Positions 15,349 through 24,396 of a stretch of DNA of 37,157 nucleotides are shown here, piece after piece. Numbering within the stretch: the stretch's first letter is position 1; every line of letters begins with the position of its first letter. Under the pieces are notes generated by a model. That model saw nothing but the letters and a program-made list of their open reading frames with translations, had not been told where the DNA came from and did not search any database. Both the position numbers and the translations under genes were made by a program. Source of the DNA: Bacteroidales bacterium UBA5206 (lineage in GTDB: Bacteria > Bacteroidota > Bacteroidia > Bacteroidales > Tenuifilaceae); NCBI GenBank assembly GCA_002412705.1, contig DHVO01000024.1, forward strand, positions 1 to 37,157, read 5' to 3'.

Positions 15349-16696
15349 AAACTTTAGAATTAATGTGCTTATTAGAATCCTGCTAATTGCAGCCACCCTA
15401 TTTGCACTTATATACGCTTGGATAAACTTCGATTTTTTTATTACCCCAATACTAATAGGGGTGCTTGTTGTACTGGAAATATACTCCTTGTACAACTACG
15501 TGGACAAATCGAACCGGGATTTAGCCAGCTTCCTGGAGAGCATACGCTTTTCTGAGTTTACACGCTCCTTCCAGGTTGAAGGAATGGGCTCATCGTTTGA
15601 TGAGCTAAGCAAGGCATTTAACGATGTTATACGGGATTTTCAAGCGGTAAGAACAGAGAAAGAGGAGCATTTTCAGTACCTCCAAAGCATTGTACAGAAT
15701 ATTGAGATAAGCATTATAGCTTACCAAAAGGATGGCTCCATAGAGATGATTAACAAGGCTGCCAAGAAGCTATTCCAAATTAGCGGCCTAAAAAATGTGA
15801 AGCAGCTATACCCCATTAGCTCAGAACTTGTTGATAAGCTCCTTGCCATTGCACCAGGAGAAAGTTCACTAATAAAGGTACAACAGGAGGACGACCTTTT
15901 GCAGCTAGCCATAAATAGCAGCGAAATAAAAATTCACAACAAGCACATTGTTCTAGTTACCATAAAGAATATCCAGAACGTACTGGAAGAGCAGGAAACC
16001 GAGGCGTGGCAGAAGCTTATAAGCGTGCTTACCCACGAAATTATGAACTCCATAACACCTATAGCCTCGCTTAGCTCTACCATTGATGGTATGATACGCT
16101 CCCTTCAAGAAACCTCAACCACGCACGTTGAACCAATAGATCAGGAAACGGTAGAGGAGATTCAGCAGGGGCTACAAACCATACATAAGCGTAGTACTGG
16201 ATTGATGCATTTTGTAAACACCTATCGCAACCTAACGCGCATTCCAAAGCCCAATTTCCAAGTAACAACAGTTAAGCGTCTTATCCATAACCTTACCCCG
16301 CTAATTGAGGAGGAAATAAAGACTACTAACATACAGTTTAGCTACGAGATTACTCCGGAAGACATGGAGTTCTCCGTAGATCTTGAACTACTGGAGCAAG
16401 TAGTTATTAATCTAGCAAAGAATGCCATACACGCACTTGAAGATAGGCCAAATCCACAACTCGATATTAAAGCATTTCTTAATAAACGTGGACGTGTTAC
16501 CCTGCAGGTTATTGATAACGGAGAAGGGATTCTACCCGAGGTTCTGGATAAAATATTTATACCATTCTTTACCACAAAGCCCAAGGGTTCAGGAATTGGG
16601 CTTAGCCTATCGAAACAAATTATGCGCCTACACGGAGGTAGCATAACAGCCTACTCACAGGTTGAGCAGGGAACAACATTTACACTCACATTCTAA
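15338..16696 (+). CDS. NtrB/AtoS-like sensor histidine kinase
   Basis: The ATG at 15338 overlaps the response regulator by 11 bases, so the two are translationally coupled. The 452-residue protein has two close membrane helices (about 9-29 and 33-53) with almost no periplasmic loop. A PAS-like domain (about 110-215) follows, then the phospho-acceptor box LTHEIMNS with H233, and a HATPase domain with N-box NLAKNAIHAL, DNGEGI and GSGIGLSLSKQI. It should sense a signal in or near the membrane and phosphorylate D56 of its partner. An upstream in-frame ATG at 15296 lies deep inside the regulator gene and is unlikely to be used. Confidence 0.95.
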   Translation: MTFRNFRINVLIRILLIAATLFALIYAWINFDFFITPILIGVLVVLEIYSLYNYVDKSNRDLASFLESIRFSEFTRSFQVEGMGSSFDELSKAFNDVIRDFQAVRTEKEEHFQYLQSIVQNIEISIIAYQKDGSIEMINKAAKKLFQISGLKNVKQLYPISSELVDKLLAIAPGESSLIKVQQEDDLLQLAINSSEIKIHNKHIVLVTIKNIQNVLEEQETEAWQKLISVLTHEIMNSITPIASLSSTIDGMIRSLQETSTTHVEPIDQETVEEIQQGLQTIHKRSTGLMHFVNTYRNLTRIPKPNFQVTTVKRLIHNLTPLIEEEIKTTNIQFSYEITPEDMEFSVDLELLEQVVINLAKNAIHALEDRPNPQLDIKAFLNKRGRVTLQVIDNGEGILPEVLDKIFIPFFTTKPKGSGIGLSLSKQIMRLHGGSITAYSQVEQGTTFTLTF

Positions 16697-16719
16697 AAGG
16701 CTCAATGGCCAATAATGGA

Positions 16720-19700
16720 TTAAACCTTACCCCCCTTTAGCTCAGTAGCAACCATCTCTATGAGTTGCTCTGGGTTAATTGGTTTGGCAATAAACGCATT
16801 ACATCCTAGAGCCATGCATCGCTCCCGCTCATCGAGCATGGCATGTGCCGTTTGCACAATTATTGGGAGCGTAGAGTCAACCTCCTTAATAGCTTTAATT
16901 ACATCGTAACCACTAACCAAAGGAAGCTGCAAATCGAGTAAGACTAGGTCGGGCTTGGGCTGGGCCAATGCTTTCTCTATGGCCTCTTTGCCATTCACTG
17001 CTGTACCAATGTGCAGTCCGCTCCTGTTTAGAACCGATTGCAAAAACAACATGCTATTGGGCTCATCCTCAACAATTAGAACATATTTACCCGACACATC
17101 CACATTTTGCTGTGCTTGTGCCATACTTAATGGAACATCTGCTTGTTGCGCCGATGACTTTACCATTGGCACGGTGAAATAGAACGTTGATCCTTTGCCA
17201 GGCTCCGATTCTACCCAAATATCACCATGCATAAGTTCTACAATTGATTTTGAGATGGCCAACCCCAAACCCGTGCCCCCAAACTCACGTGTTGTAGAGT
17301 CGTCGGCCTGTCTAAATCGTTCGAAAATAACCTTATACTTGTCGTAAGATAGGCCAATACCCGTATCGCGAACAAAGAAGCGTAACATAGAATTCTCATT
17401 CTGAACAGAGTAACCAAACTCAACATATCCCTTATGGGTGAACTTTATTGCATTTCCTACTAGATTGTTAAGTACCTGACGGAGCCTCACCTCATCGGCA
17501 ATGATAAAGGCATCCTGATCGGGTAGCGACATTGAGAGCCTTACACTTAGGCTCTTCTCCTCGTTCTGACTAGATTTGGTATAGAAGAACGAGTAAACCT
17601 CATTAAGCAGCTTATTAAGGTTAATGCGCGTTGGGTGTATCGCTATTTGCCCCACATCGAGTTTTGAAATATCAATTATATCGTTGATGATGTTTAGCAG
17701 ATGATCGGCGCTGTTACAAATAATATCCAAAACATGCCTATACTCGGCCTCCGATACAGTGTAATCCTTTAAATACTTGGAGAATCCAATAATACCATTA
17801 AGAGGAGTTCTAATCTCATGGCTCATGTTGGCAAGGAAAGCCGATTTTAGCATTTCAGACTCCTCCGCCTTAGTCTTTGCCTCCTTCAGATTTATCTCAT
17901 ATAGCTTTCGTTCAGTAATATCGTGGCCAATACCTAATATTCCAAAATCTTTTCCAGTTGATGAGCGTAGCCTGGTTTTCACAACCTGCAGAGTATGCTT
18001 TTTGCCATCGGTAAAGGTGATGGTCTCCTCGGAGAATATGGGATCTGGACTTCGCCTTGCCCATTCATCGCTAGCTGCACACACGGCCAGTTCCTCTTGG
18101 GTCATTGATACCGAATTAAGGTCACCAGTCCACCCAATAGCTTCGGTAAAATAGGTGTTAATAATAGGATAAGAACCATCGGGAGCAACAATCCAAATGC
18201 CAATTGGGGCATTGTTCACAATAAGATCAAGTAGATTACGATGCTCAATAAGCTGTTGCTCGGCCTCCTCCTGTTTGGTTACATCAAAAATGAAGGCCTC
18301 AATGGCAATTTCGCCATTCTCATTAGGAGAGACAACTCCCATCTCCTCAACCCAACGCAAGCTACCACTCTTTGTGAATATTCTGTAACGGAGCTGGAAT
18401 CGGGTGTTATTGGATACGGCATGAATGCGTCCCCTTACCACCCTGGTTAAATCCTTGGGATGAATAATGCTTGCAACATTTACTTTACCCGAAACAAGCT
18501 CATCGGGGGTATATCCTGTTAACGCAACGGCACCATCGCTAACAAACTCAAGTGGCTGTAGGTTACGAAGCCTTCCCTTATAGGCCATACCCGGTAGGTT
18601 ATCTAACAGAGTGGAGAGTTTCCGCTGCGACTCCTTAAGCTCTAGCTCAGCTCTTTTGCGTGGTGTAATATCCTTTATTGCGCTTAAAAGCCTAACAATA
18701 CGGCCATTCTGGTCAACTTCGGGATAAACGGTATTGTTAATCCAAACCGTTTCGCCCGATTTTGTTATAACCCTGAACTCTGGCGAAACCATTTTACCCG
18801 ACATTATCTGCTTTATCTGGCTGTAGTAGTCGGCCCTATCGTCTGGATGAACAATTTGGCCCCACTTCTCAAAGGAATCTATTTCGGACAGCGAGTAGTC
18901 TAGTGTTTTAAGAATGGAGTCGTTGGTCCACTCGCGCTTAAAGGTGCCATCGGGATTAAAAATGAGGCTAGAGGCCGCATCGGTGGTAAGGCTAGATAGC
19001 ACTCGGAACATCTTCTCACTTATGCGCAACGACTCTTCGGCCTGCTTCCGCTCACTAATATCCTCAACAATGCCAATACCTCCAGTAACGTTTCCCTCAT
19101 TATCGAAAACAGGGACAGCCTTTAGGGTTAACCAGCCCTCCATATTGGAGTTTGTAGCCTTGTAGTACCCTTCGTAGTTGCACGACTCCCCCTCTAGGCT
19201 GCAGGTAATGGCTTGAACAACCTGTTCATCGTTAAGCGTGAATAGATTTAGTTGCTCCAGAATTTTAGGTGTAAGCTTAAGCGTTTCGGCAAAACGCCTG
19301 TTGTACTCAGTAATAAAGCCCTCCTTGTTGTAACGAAAAATACCAATGGGAGCCTGCTCAAAGAGTAAGCGGTACATTTGGCGGCTGACAAGCGTTTCGG
19401 ACTCCGAACGTTTTTGAGCCGTAATATCCTTTGAAACGCCATACAAACCAACAATTACACCAGCCGAGTTTCGCAAAAAAGTGCAGGTTATTCGGCTATA
19501 GTAAAGGGAACCATTTTTATGAAAGTGCTCGTAGTTAAAAGAGAAGGTGTAGTTACGACTTGTATAATCGCTATCGGCTGTAACCCTAGCATAATGCTCC
19601 TCAATAAGTTCCTTTATGCGAGTGTATGTGTAAGCATCAACCCTATTTTTAAAGGGGATAGATTTTATCTCGGTCATGCTATAGCCTAAGTGTTGCCTAA

Positions 19701-20250
19701 CAGCATCGTTAATGTATAGCACATTAAAATCTAGATCTAATACCCACACTAAATCGTCGATGGGAGCATTACCATCATTGGAAAGGTTCTTAGAACTCTG
19801 ACTAATAATTTGAGGGACATCATCATAGGTCTCCGTAACAATCCACTCTAGCACATCGTTGCTAAAGGATGAGACCCGTATAAGCACATGTGCAGCAAAA
19901 GGCATTTGGGCCGAACGCATAAAAAGCGCGCTAAAGGATTGAGGTTTACCCTGTAGAGCAAGAGCCGCTCTATTTGTAATAAGTTCCGATGAAACCTCTC
20001 CATTGGGTTGCACCAATGGCATAAAGTTAAAAAGCGTGGAACCCACAAGGGCTTTACCTGAATTACTAAAGTAGGAGTTCGCAACAGAAGACGCCCAAAT
20101 AATAGTCCCCTTAGTAAAGATTACCGCCATTGGCAACCCATTAATATAGTCAACTACCGAAACATTGCTCCCAAACAAAGAGCCCAAGCTGCTAGATGTA
20201 TTGCCTGTAGCAGCATTAGAGGTTGGTTGATGTTTTGAATGGGTGGTCAT
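16720..20250 (-). CDS. Multi-PAS hybrid sensor histidine kinase
   Basis: The 1176-residue protein has no membrane segment and should be cytoplasmic. From the N-terminus I see a weak PAS-like segment (about 30-145) and five clearer PAS/PAC modules (about 165-278, 290-402, 420-530, 545-660 and 670-780), most ending in GxxxDIT/DVT-type PAC motifs. A HisKA domain follows with NMSHEIRTPLNG (H811), then a HATPase domain (NLVGNAIKFTHKG, DTGIGL, GGTGLGL) and a C-terminal receiver (1054-1170) with phospho-acceptor D1106. The layout is of an orphan phosphorelay kinase integrating several internal signals. It converges tail-to-tail with the NtrB-like kinase with only 23 bases between them. No HPt or output partner is nearby. 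Confidence 0.95.
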   Translation of the reverse strand: MTTHSKHQPTSNAATGNTSSSLGSLFGSNVSVVDYINGLPMAVIFTKGTIIWASSVANSYFSNSGKALVGSTLFNFMPLVQPNGEVSSELITNRAALALQGKPQSFSALFMRSAQMPFAAHVLIRVSSFSNDVLEWIVTETYDDVPQIISQSSKNLSNDGNAPIDDLVWVLDLDFNVLYINDAVRQHLGYSMTEIKSIPFKNRVDAYTYTRIKELIEEHYARVTADSDYTSRNYTFSFNYEHFHKNGSLYYSRITCTFLRNSAGVIVGLYGVSKDITAQKRSESETLVSRQMYRLLFEQAPIGIFRYNKEGFITEYNRRFAETLKLTPKILEQLNLFTLNDEQVVQAITCSLEGESCNYEGYYKATNSNMEGWLTLKAVPVFDNEGNVTGGIGIVEDISERKQAEESLRISEKMFRVLSSLTTDAASSLIFNPDGTFKREWTNDSILKTLDYSLSEIDSFEKWGQIVHPDDRADYYSQIKQIMSGKMVSPEFRVITKSGETVWINNTVYPEVDQNGRIVRLLSAIKDITPRKRAELELKESQRKLSTLLDNLPGMAYKGRLRNLQPLEFVSDGAVALTGYTPDELVSGKVNVASIIHPKDLTRVVRGRIHAVSNNTRFQLRYRIFTKSGSLRWVEEMGVVSPNENGEIAIEAFIFDVTKQEEAEQQLIEHRNLLDLIVNNAPIGIWIVAPDGSYPIINTYFTEAIGWTGDLNSVSMTQEELAVCAASDEWARRSPDPIFSEETITFTDGKKHTLQVVKTRLRSSTGKDFGILGIGHDITERKLYEINLKEAKTKAEESEMLKSAFLANMSHEIRTPLNGIIGFSKYLKDYTVSEAEYRHVLDIICNSADHLLNIINDIIDISKLDVGQIAIHPTRINLNKLLNEVYSFFYTKSSQNEEKSLSVRLSMSLPDQDAFIIADEVRLRQVLNNLVGNAIKFTHKGYVEFGYSVQNENSMLRFFVRDTGIGLSYDKYKVIFERFRQADDSTTREFGGTGLGLAISKSIVELMHGDIWVESEPGKGSTFYFTVPMVKSSAQQADVPLSMAQAQQNVDVSGKYVLIVEDEPNSMLFLQSVLNRSGLHIGTAVNGKEAIEKALAQPKPDLVLLDLQLPLVSGYDVIKAIKEVDSTLPIIVQTAHAMLDERERCMALGCNAFIAKPINPEQLIEMVATELKGGKV

Positions 20251-20500
20251 AGCAACTCAAATTAGCACCAGACTAATATACCACTGCTTTTGCTAATGTT
20301 TAGTAACTGCTGCGTACAGTAATGATAAACAACAGCTTTTTATTGACACGGATAGAAACCAGCTACACTAACATCAGCCGAAGAGAAATCTATTAGATAT
20401 AAATATAGGAAAACAAGGGTAAACTGCCACGTTCGTTTGTTACCTTTTTGAGAAACAGCATGAACTAGAATTGACACCCATAACGCTTTCCAAATAAAAG

Positions 20501-20518
20501 TATCTTTGCCTATATTTG
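20501..20518 (+). promoter_or_regulatory. Two adjacent -7 boxes before the aspartic protease gene
   Basis: TATCTTTG (20501-20508) and TATATTTG (20511-20518) are both perfect TAnnTTTG boxes ten bases apart. Neither has a clear -33 TTG at the right distance. The rest of the divergent 293-base gap (20251-20543) shows no other structure I can support. Confidence 0.5.
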
Positions 20519-20543
20519 GGTATCACCATACAAAAGCACATTT

Positions 20544-21521
20544 GTGAGGTACAGCATACTACTAATTCCACTTTTTGCACTCTCCCTTTTGCAGCACACG
20601 CTAGTGTTGCACCTTTTGTACTTCCCAGAACCAAAGCAAACCTTACCCGCCATAGTAACAGAGCCCACTAGTAAAGCAATGGTTTACACAATCCCCATTA
20701 TCCGCGTGGGCAACCTAATGATTATTGAGGCGAAGATTGATTCCGTTTTTGGGAATTTTGTTTTTGACACTGGAGCACAAGGACTTGTTCTAAACCGCAC
20801 GTACTTTAGGGATTACCAGAAAGTTTTTAATACCAGCAGCGGTGGAATTACGGGTTACAACAATGAGGTTTTTACCAAAAGGGTAGAAACGCTTAAGCTG
20901 GGCAACATAACCATGCAAAAAAAACAGGCTAGCGTTATTGATTTGGGACATATAGAGAATAGCAAGGGAATTAAAATTCATGGGCTAATTGGCGCTTCGC
21001 TACTTGAGGATTTTGAAGCAACTATCGACCTCAAAAAAATGGTTATTACTCTTTATCCTACCGACAAAAAAGGAAATAGAATTAGCGCAACCGCACACGA
21101 ACGTAAGGCGGATATAACCCACCCTCTATCGTACCGAAACCAGATAATGTTTATTAAAGCCGAAGTTGGTGGTAGCAGCCTAAACTTTTGTATTGATACA
21201 GGAGCCGAATGTAACGTTATTGACCAATCGAGTCGAGGCAAAGTGCTCGAAACCATTTCCATAGAACGCCGTTCAAAGCTAAGTGGCTCACGAAAACAAG
21301 TAGTAGATGTGCTTTACGGCTCCATGACCGACTTTTCCATTAGTAACAGCAAACTATACAACATGAAGGTTGTTGTTACCGATATGTCGGCAATGCAAAA
21401 ATCCTACGGAACCAGTATTGATGGCATGCTTGGGTTCGATTTCTTTAACCAGGGAGCTGTAACCATTAACATTAAAAAAAAGCAGCTTAGTATTTCATTT
21501 AATAAGGAGGCAAAACCATGA
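20544..21521 (+). CDS. Two-domain retropepsin-like aspartic protease, exported or membrane-anchored
   Basis: The gene starts with GTG; the first 27 residues are basic then strongly hydrophobic (MRYSILLIPLFALSLLQHTL), forming a signal peptide or N-terminal anchor. The 325-residue protein contains two retropepsin-like halves. The first has FVFDTGAQG with D75 and ends with HGLIGASLLEDF. The second has FCIDTGAEC with D218 and ends with DGMLGFDFF. Each half keeps the D-T-G catalytic triplet and the hydrophobic-hydrophobic-G motif, so one chain could form a complete pepsin-like active site. Bacterial single-domain relatives must dimerise. It is coupled to the CBM48-repeat gene by an ATGA overlap, which suggests a shared envelope function. 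The substrate is unknown. Confidence 0.85.
   Translation: MRYSILLIPLFALSLLQHTLVLHLLYFPEPKQTLPAIVTEPTSKAMVYTIPIIRVGNLMIIEAKIDSVFGNFVFDTGAQGLVLNRTYFRDYQKVFNTSSGGITGYNNEVFTKRVETLKLGNITMQKKQASVIDLGHIENSKGIKIHGLIGASLLEDFEATIDLKKMVITLYPTDKKGNRISATAHERKADITHPLSYRNQIMFIKAEVGGSSLNFCIDTGAECNVIDQSSRGKVLETISIERRSKLSGSRKQVVDVLYGSMTDFSISNSKLYNMKVVVTDMSAMQKSYGTSIDGMLGFDFFNQGAVTINIKKKQLSISFNKEAKP
21504..21510 (+). promoter_or_regulatory. Strong Shine-Dalgarno site of the CBM48-repeat gene
   Basis: AAGGAGG lies seven bases before the ATG at 21518, inside the end of the protease gene. Together with the ATGA overlap it supports coupled translation. Confidence 0.65.
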
Positions 21522-22975
21522 TACCCATTCGCAAAATAGCCACTCTGTTTGCACTACTTTTTATGGCGCTTCCGCAAATAAAGGCACAGGAACCAGCTAC
21601 AGCACTTCCACCCAATGTTTGTAAACTTGAGAATGGAAACCTTGTATTCTACATTGACTTACGGTGGACCGAAAAGCAGAAAAAAGAACTTGAGGTACAA
21701 TTCGATCTCGATAGCCTTCTTATTGCAGAGGTTTATAACGGCAAAACTGCAATTAACACCGATAATGAACAATGGGTAGTCCAAAGAGTGAACAAACATA
21801 CTGTTGCCCTTAGAAAACCTATGGAGAAAGGCTCCTTTGTAACAAATTTGCTAACAGCAATATTTGCAGAGCATAGCCTATCATCAGATGGGAGACCAGG
21901 CTACGTGGACAAACCAGTTGCATTTGGGGCAAACGCTTTTAGAAATAGCACTGTGATAATTGGTGCCGACAACGTGGTAACCTTCCTATTGCTGGGGAAC
22001 ACCAATGCGCAGCAGGTTTACCTATCGGGTTCGTTCAACAACTGGAGTACGATGCAAACCCCCATGAGCAAGCTAGAAAGTGGCTGGGGAATAAAGATTA
22101 AGCTGGAACCAGGTAAGTACTACTACAAGTTTATTGTTGATGGAAACTGGAAACACGACTACGGAAACCTGCTAAGGGAAGACGATGGAAACGGTGGTTA
22201 CAACTCGGTACTATTTGTCCCCAATTATACATTCAAATTACAGGGAAACACCAGTGCTAATAAAGTTTACCTTTCGGGCACATTCAATGGGTGGAGCCAC
22301 ACGGGTAATCCCATGCGCAAAACAGATACAGGATGGGAACTCCCCGTTTACCTAAACGATGGGATGCACGAGTACAAGTTTATTGTGGATGGCAACTGGA
22401 TTACCGACCCACAAAACCAGAAGCTGAAACAAAATGAACACAACAGCTACAACTCGGTGCTAACCATAGGCAAATCGACCAAGTTTACGCTAAGCAACCA
22501 CCAAAAAGCAAAAACGGTTTACCTTGCTGGTTCGTTTAACGGTTGGAACCCAACAGGTATCCCCATGCAAAAAGTTGATGCTGGATGGACTATAGAGCAA
22601 TATTTACCTGCAGGCAACCATGAGTACAAGTTTGTTGTAGACGGTAATTGGATTACCGATCCCAACAATACGCTAACGGCAAAGGATGGTCCGCACACCA
22701 ACTCGCTGCTTTGCGTTAATCCAAACCACACATTCCAACTAGAGGGCTTCTCAAACGCACAAAGTGTAGTAGTTACAGGATCGTTCTGTGGATGGAACAG
22801 AACAAAATATACTATGACAAACAAAAATGGTAAGTGGACACTAACATTACACCTACCTAAAGGGAAACACACCTATAAGTTTATTGTGGATGGGGAGTGG
22901 ATTCACGATCCTAATAATAAGCTTTACGAAGTCAACGAGCACAATTCACTTAACTCAATAATTTGGATAGAGTAA
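21518..22975 (+). CDS. Secreted protein with four CBM48/AMPK-type glycogen-binding-like repeats
   Basis: A signal peptide (MIPIRKIATLFALLFMALPQIKAQ) precedes a unique region (about 25-150). Four tandem repeats of about 80 residues then run to the C-terminus (about 153-234, 237-316, 320-400 and 404-485). Each has the pattern of family 48 carbohydrate-binding modules and AMPK glycogen-binding domains: VYLSGSFNNW-like entry, then P-M, a G-W, and EYKFIVDGNWITDP. Conserved W and the F-N-G-W turn are the usual sugar contacts in the family. There is no catalytic domain, T9SS sorting domain or lipobox. It may hold alpha-glucans at the cell surface or in the periplasm; an alternative is a protein-protein scaffold using the same fold. 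The ATG overlaps the protease stop codon. Confidence 0.88.
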   Translation: MIPIRKIATLFALLFMALPQIKAQEPATALPPNVCKLENGNLVFYIDLRWTEKQKKELEVQFDLDSLLIAEVYNGKTAINTDNEQWVVQRVNKHTVALRKPMEKGSFVTNLLTAIFAEHSLSSDGRPGYVDKPVAFGANAFRNSTVIIGADNVVTFLLLGNTNAQQVYLSGSFNNWSTMQTPMSKLESGWGIKIKLEPGKYYYKFIVDGNWKHDYGNLLREDDGNGGYNSVLFVPNYTFKLQGNTSANKVYLSGTFNGWSHTGNPMRKTDTGWELPVYLNDGMHEYKFIVDGNWITDPQNQKLKQNEHNSYNSVLTIGKSTKFTLSNHQKAKTVYLAGSFNGWNPTGIPMQKVDAGWTIEQYLPAGNHEYKFVVDGNWITDPNNTLTAKDGPHTNSLLCVNPNHTFQLEGFSNAQSVVVTGSFCGWNRTKYTMTNKNGKWTLTLHLPKGKHTYKFIVDGEWIHDPNNKLYEVNEHNSLNSIIWIE

Positions 22976-23000
22976 CTTGCTAAAGCACCTATTTACATGC

Positions 23001-23008
23001 TACTTTTG
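23001..23008 (+). promoter_or_regulatory. Promoter -7 box for the STAS-like gene
   Basis: TACTTTTG matches TAnnTTTG. A TTG at 22977 is 24 bases upstream, slightly far. The transcript would start near 23015, about 80 bases before the gene at 23096. Confidence 0.45.
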
Positions 23009-23095
23009 TAACCGATTGTGCGCCATTAAGCGCAACAGCAAACGAAAATAACAAATCCACGTAACATATTGTGTCTTCAATAATTAGAACGAACA

Positions 23096-23470
23096 ATGAT
23101 ACGCATCCATTTTAACAGGGAAGAGAGTACCATTACTATAGAATCGAAAGGCGCAGTGAGCTATAAGGAGATGCTGGAAGCCCCAAATATTCTCACTCGG
23201 GAAGATATACCTAACAACATAAAGATTCTTGAAGATGCTAGCGAGGCTGAACCTGTTTTTAGCGACGATAAGATACCCGAGATAGTACAAAACCTTATAA
23301 CCAAAAGCGCCCACTTAAGCTATGTAAAACATGCTGTAATACAGAGAAACCCCATAAATACGGCCATAAGCATGATGGCAGAACGAGAGCTTCGCGAATC
23401 GCACTACCATTTAAAAACTTTCTTTTCCAAAGATGCCGCGTTAAGATGGCTCAACAGCGAAGAGATTTAG
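23096..23470 (+). CDS. STAS/SpoIIAA-like protein of unknown function
   Basis: The 124-residue protein is cytoplasmic and has no signal peptide. The beta-alpha pattern (IRIHFNREESTITIESKGAVS at the start, then NIKILEDAS and YVKHAVIQRN) resembles the SpoIIAA-like/STAS fold family. So does the C-terminal FFSKDAALRWLNSEE, reminiscent of the usual F-x-x-x-x-A-x-x-W-L ending of that family. Such small proteins are widespread in Bacteroidota without a known role. The assignment rests on pattern similarity only, and I see no conserved phospho-serine motif. It has its own promoter and is followed after 33 bases by an unrelated AT-rich gene. Confidence 0.55.
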   Translation: MIRIHFNREESTITIESKGAVSYKEMLEAPNILTREDIPNNIKILEDASEAEPVFSDDKIPEIVQNLITKSAHLSYVKHAVIQRNPINTAISMMAERELRESHYHLKTFFSKDAALRWLNSEEI

Positions 23471-23503
23471 AGATAATCTTATTATGAAGTTAGGGCACAT
23501 TAT

Positions 23504-24280
23504 ATGACTAAGAAACAAGGAGCAAACAAACTCGATACATTAATTGAGAATTTGTCTAAGGAATTCTCAAAAATTCCTAATTTCGAATTAACACAGACAG
23601 ATTCGAATGCAAATAGAGTTTTTAATTTGGTATTAAGAAAGTTCACTGAAATTCATGATTTTAAAACTCTTTTTATTAGTTATTATATACCTTCTTCAAA
23701 CAAAGCAATTGTAGAAGCGAAAAGAGAAATTAGTAATTCATTATATAGGAACCTGATTAATATTAGCAACGAACAACTTAAAGAAAATCTTTATGATACT
23801 ATCAGGCTCGGTTATGTTGGGCTATTTCACAAAATTGAAAATTTTGTCAATGATATCCTTAAAGAAACAAATAGACTCTACAATAAATTAGAAGAGAATG
23901 AAAACAACATCTCAATTGAAGACTTTTTTAAAAAGAATTACAATTTTAAATTTAACGACTGGAAAAGAGACAGAAGAATAGAAAAGATTAATTGGATTAG
24001 TAATTGCGTAAAACACTACGATGGATTCCCTCTTAAAGAACCAAAATTTGAGTACTTTGAAAGTTTTCCAGAAAATGAAAGACTAAAAATTTCAATAGAA
24101 GATTTTAAGGAAGATATTGACTATGTAATAAATACATTCTTCAAACTTAAACTTGCCCAAATTATGTCTTTTGGACTATTTAAAATAACTAAAACAAGTA
24201 TAGATTCAGAAAATATGAATGAAGAAATGAAAAAAACTTTGGACAAATTTGAAGACAATATGAAATTTATAATGAATTAA
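23504..24280 (+). CDS. AT-rich orphan gene, possible HEPN-like protein
   Basis: The 258-residue product is largely helical, rich in K, N, I, E and F, with no signal peptide or membrane segment. I do not recognise the family firmly. The segment IRLGYVGLFHKIENFVNDIL (100-119), followed by NCVKHYDG (167-174), is similar to helical proteins of the HEPN type often found in accessory and defence loci. However, the classical R-x4-6-H motif is not clear. The gene is visibly more AT-rich than its neighbours, with codons dominated by A/T third positions, which suggests recent transfer. It stands alone between a STAS-like gene and a convergent nitroreductase gene, with no toxin-antitoxin or restriction partner. 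Confidence 0.6.
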   Translation: MTKKQGANKLDTLIENLSKEFSKIPNFELTQTDSNANRVFNLVLRKFTEIHDFKTLFISYYIPSSNKAIVEAKREISNSLYRNLINISNEQLKENLYDTIRLGYVGLFHKIENFVNDILKETNRLYNKLEENENNISIEDFFKKNYNFKFNDWKRDRRIEKINWISNCVKHYDGFPLKEPKFEYFESFPENERLKISIEDFKEDIDYVINTFFKLKLAQIMSFGLFKITKTSIDSENMNEEMKKTLDKFEDNMKFIMN

Positions 24281-24351
24281 TAACATTGTCTAACAATTAG
24301 TTACCACCTATAAAAGCACACTTAAAATATCCCTAAATAACGTCATAAAAA

Positions 24352-24373
24352 AAGCGAAGCCTTGGCTTCGCTT
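24352..24373 (-). terminator. Terminator of the pirin-nitroreductase operon
   Basis: A perfect 9-bp stem (AAGCGAAGC) encloses the loop CTTG. On the minus strand it is followed by TTTTTT, so it ends the leftward operon. Confidence 0.88.
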
Positions 24374-24396
24374 AATATTTATAGAAACGGCAGCAA

